A DNA stretch of 5,696 bases from contig JAGOWF010000189.1 of NCBI GenBank assembly GCA_018060305.1, positions 1 through 5,696 on the forward strand, given 5' to 3'. Each line of letters starts with the position of its first letter. Within the stretch, counting starts at the first letter, position 1. The notes under the pieces are model-generated. The model was not told where the DNA came from. It made no database searches and saw nothing but the letters and a program-made list of their open reading frames with translations. The DNA comes from Pyrinomonadaceae bacterium. GTDB lineage: Bacteria; Acidobacteriota; Blastocatellia; Pyrinomonadales; Pyrinomonadaceae. Positions 5,182 through 5,696 of the stretch are shown here, piece by piece. Both the position numbers and the translations under genes were made by a program.

Positions 5182-5228
5182 AGCAAAAAAGCCGCCCTCG
5201 ATAGCATCGAGAGCGGCCCTTTTTTGCT
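5182..5228. terminator. Bidirectional rho-independent terminator after the aminotransferase gene
   Basis: An A6 run and a T6 run flank a strong stem. AGCAAAAAAG (5182-5191) pairs with CTTTTTTGCT (5219-5228), CCGC (5192-5195) with GCGG (5213-5216), and CTCGAT (5197-5202) with ATCGAG (5206-5211) around a 3-nt loop. Read on the minus strand, it lies about 80 bp past the aminotransferase stop and shields the downstream repeat element and the 134-aa gene from read-through. The A-tract also makes it functional in the other direction. Confidence 0.9.
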
Positions 5229-5238
5229 AGAAATTCGA

Positions 5239-5300
5239 CGATACAGTTCCGGCGGTTGTCGATACAAAACCAGAATTGGACGACTTATTGTCGATACAGT
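5239..5300. repeat. Three short direct repeats around CGATACA
   Basis: CGATACAG (5239-5246), TTGTCGATACA (5256-5266) and TTGTCGATACAG (5288-5299) occur within 62 bp in the 3' untranslated stretch between the aminotransferase stop and its terminator. The latter two share 11 exact bases, 32 bp apart. They could be a small duplicated segment; no function is evident. Confidence 0.45.
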
Positions 5301-5310
5301 CGGAACTCAC

Positions 5311-5696
5311 TCAGGCACTAGCCGTTTTTTTTTCATCGGCGTTGATAAAGGTAAGCCACGGCTGTTCGGCAGGGGCCGGACGGTCGGCGGCGAGGATGCG
5401 GAAAAACTCGTCCTGAATGGCAGCGGTCATTTCGCCGCGCTTGCCGGAGCCGACCGTGATCTTATCGACCGAACGGATCGGCGTGATCTCGGCTGCCGTG
5501 CCGGTAAAGAACATCTCGTCAGCGAGATAAAGAGCAGCCCGCTGCACAGCCGTCTCGACGATCTCGATACCCATCTCGCGGGCGATCTGAATCACAGAAT
5601 CGCGCGTGATGCCCGGCAGTATCGACGCACCGAGCGGCGGCGTTATCAGGCGGCCGCCGTTGACCAAAAAGATATTTTCGCCCGAGCCCTCTGACA
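5311..5696 (-). CDS. ilvE: Branched-chain amino-acid aminotransferase, C-terminal part
   Basis: The last 127 codons of a minus-strand gene are visible; its start lies beyond the right edge, and the stop is TGA (complement of 5311-5313). The protein is a fold-type IV PLP-dependent aminotransferase. SEGSGENIFLV begins the segment, followed by PPLGASILPGITRDSVIQIA with the G-I-T-R cofactor-phosphate loop, and ADEMFFTGTAAEITPI with the G-T-A phosphate-binding turn. Both motifs are typical of IlvE, which transfers the amino group between glutamate and the 2-oxo acids of Leu, Ile and Val in the cytoplasm. The C-terminus extends past the usual QDEFFRIL helix with a Pro-containing tail ending EKKTASA, whose codons include a run of nine A. 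D-amino-acid aminotransferase and aminodeoxychorismate lyase share the fold but fit these motifs less well. A strong terminator follows 80 bp downstream. Confidence 0.93.
   Translation of the reverse strand, partial: SEGSGENIFLVNGGRLITPPLGASILPGITRDSVIQIAREMGIEIVETAVQRAALYLADEMFFTGTAAEITPIRSVDKITVGSGKRGEMTAAIQDEFFRILAADRPAPAEQPWLTFINADEKKTASA

Noticed and set aside
5227..5310. In-frame 27-codon continuation after the ilvE stop (TGA followed directly by GTG)
   Set aside because: No ribosome binding site and no recognisable sequence; IlvE already reaches its usual end, so this is most likely untranslated.

Overview
The window looks like chromosomal DNA of a Gram-negative (diderm) bacterium of moderately high GC. 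The content is an outer-membrane LPS-assembly protein (LptD), a lipobox lipoprotein, a methylmalonyl-CoA mutase start and a branched-chain aminotransferase end. Together with intergenic spaces packed with short palindromes and a 134-residue orphan family, this fits Acidobacteriota, perhaps Blastocatellia/Pyrinomonadaceae. That placement is inferred from overall style and not proved by any marker gene.

Layout. Bases 1-122 (minus) hold the first 40 codons of an acyl-CoA (methylmalonyl-CoA type) mutase large subunit, divergent from the next gene across only 31 bp. A plus-strand run follows: a 164-aa lipoprotein (154-648), lptD (708-3215, 835 aa) and a 57-aa acidic small protein (3248-3421) with a good ribosome binding site. 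Bases 3422-3963 are mostly non-coding: a 247-bp inverted-repeat island of hairpins (3448-3694), a 9-nt tandem repeat (3704-3766) and a doubtful 36-codon Thr/Asp-rich ORF (3810-3920). On the minus strand, a 134-aa orphan protein (3964-4368) has a strong Shine-Dalgarno and a plausible sigma70-type promoter (4432-4460). Bases 4369-5310 are gene-free apart from a doubtful Pro-rich frame. They hold a 515-bp element made of two ~204-bp arms in inverted orientation, each carrying six perfect hairpins, then a GC-rich tract and a strong bidirectional terminator (5182-5228). The window ends with the C-terminal 127 codons of a branched-chain amino-acid aminotransferase (5311-5696, minus).

Functionally, the only coherent gene group is lipoprotein-lptD-small ORF, which points to outer-membrane biogenesis. 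The lipoprotein has the size and position one might expect of an LptE-like partner, but no sequence similarity can be claimed. The two metabolic fragments at the ends are ordinary.

The most unusual content is the repeat architecture. Both islands are built from short stems whose loops are often TGAAA/TGAAG or their complements, often preceded by GTAGC or ATAGC. In the larger island the two arms differ at roughly 19 positions by eye, none of them in the ~80 stem bases per arm. That pattern suggests the hairpins are maintained or spread as structural units, as in REP/BIME-type elements.
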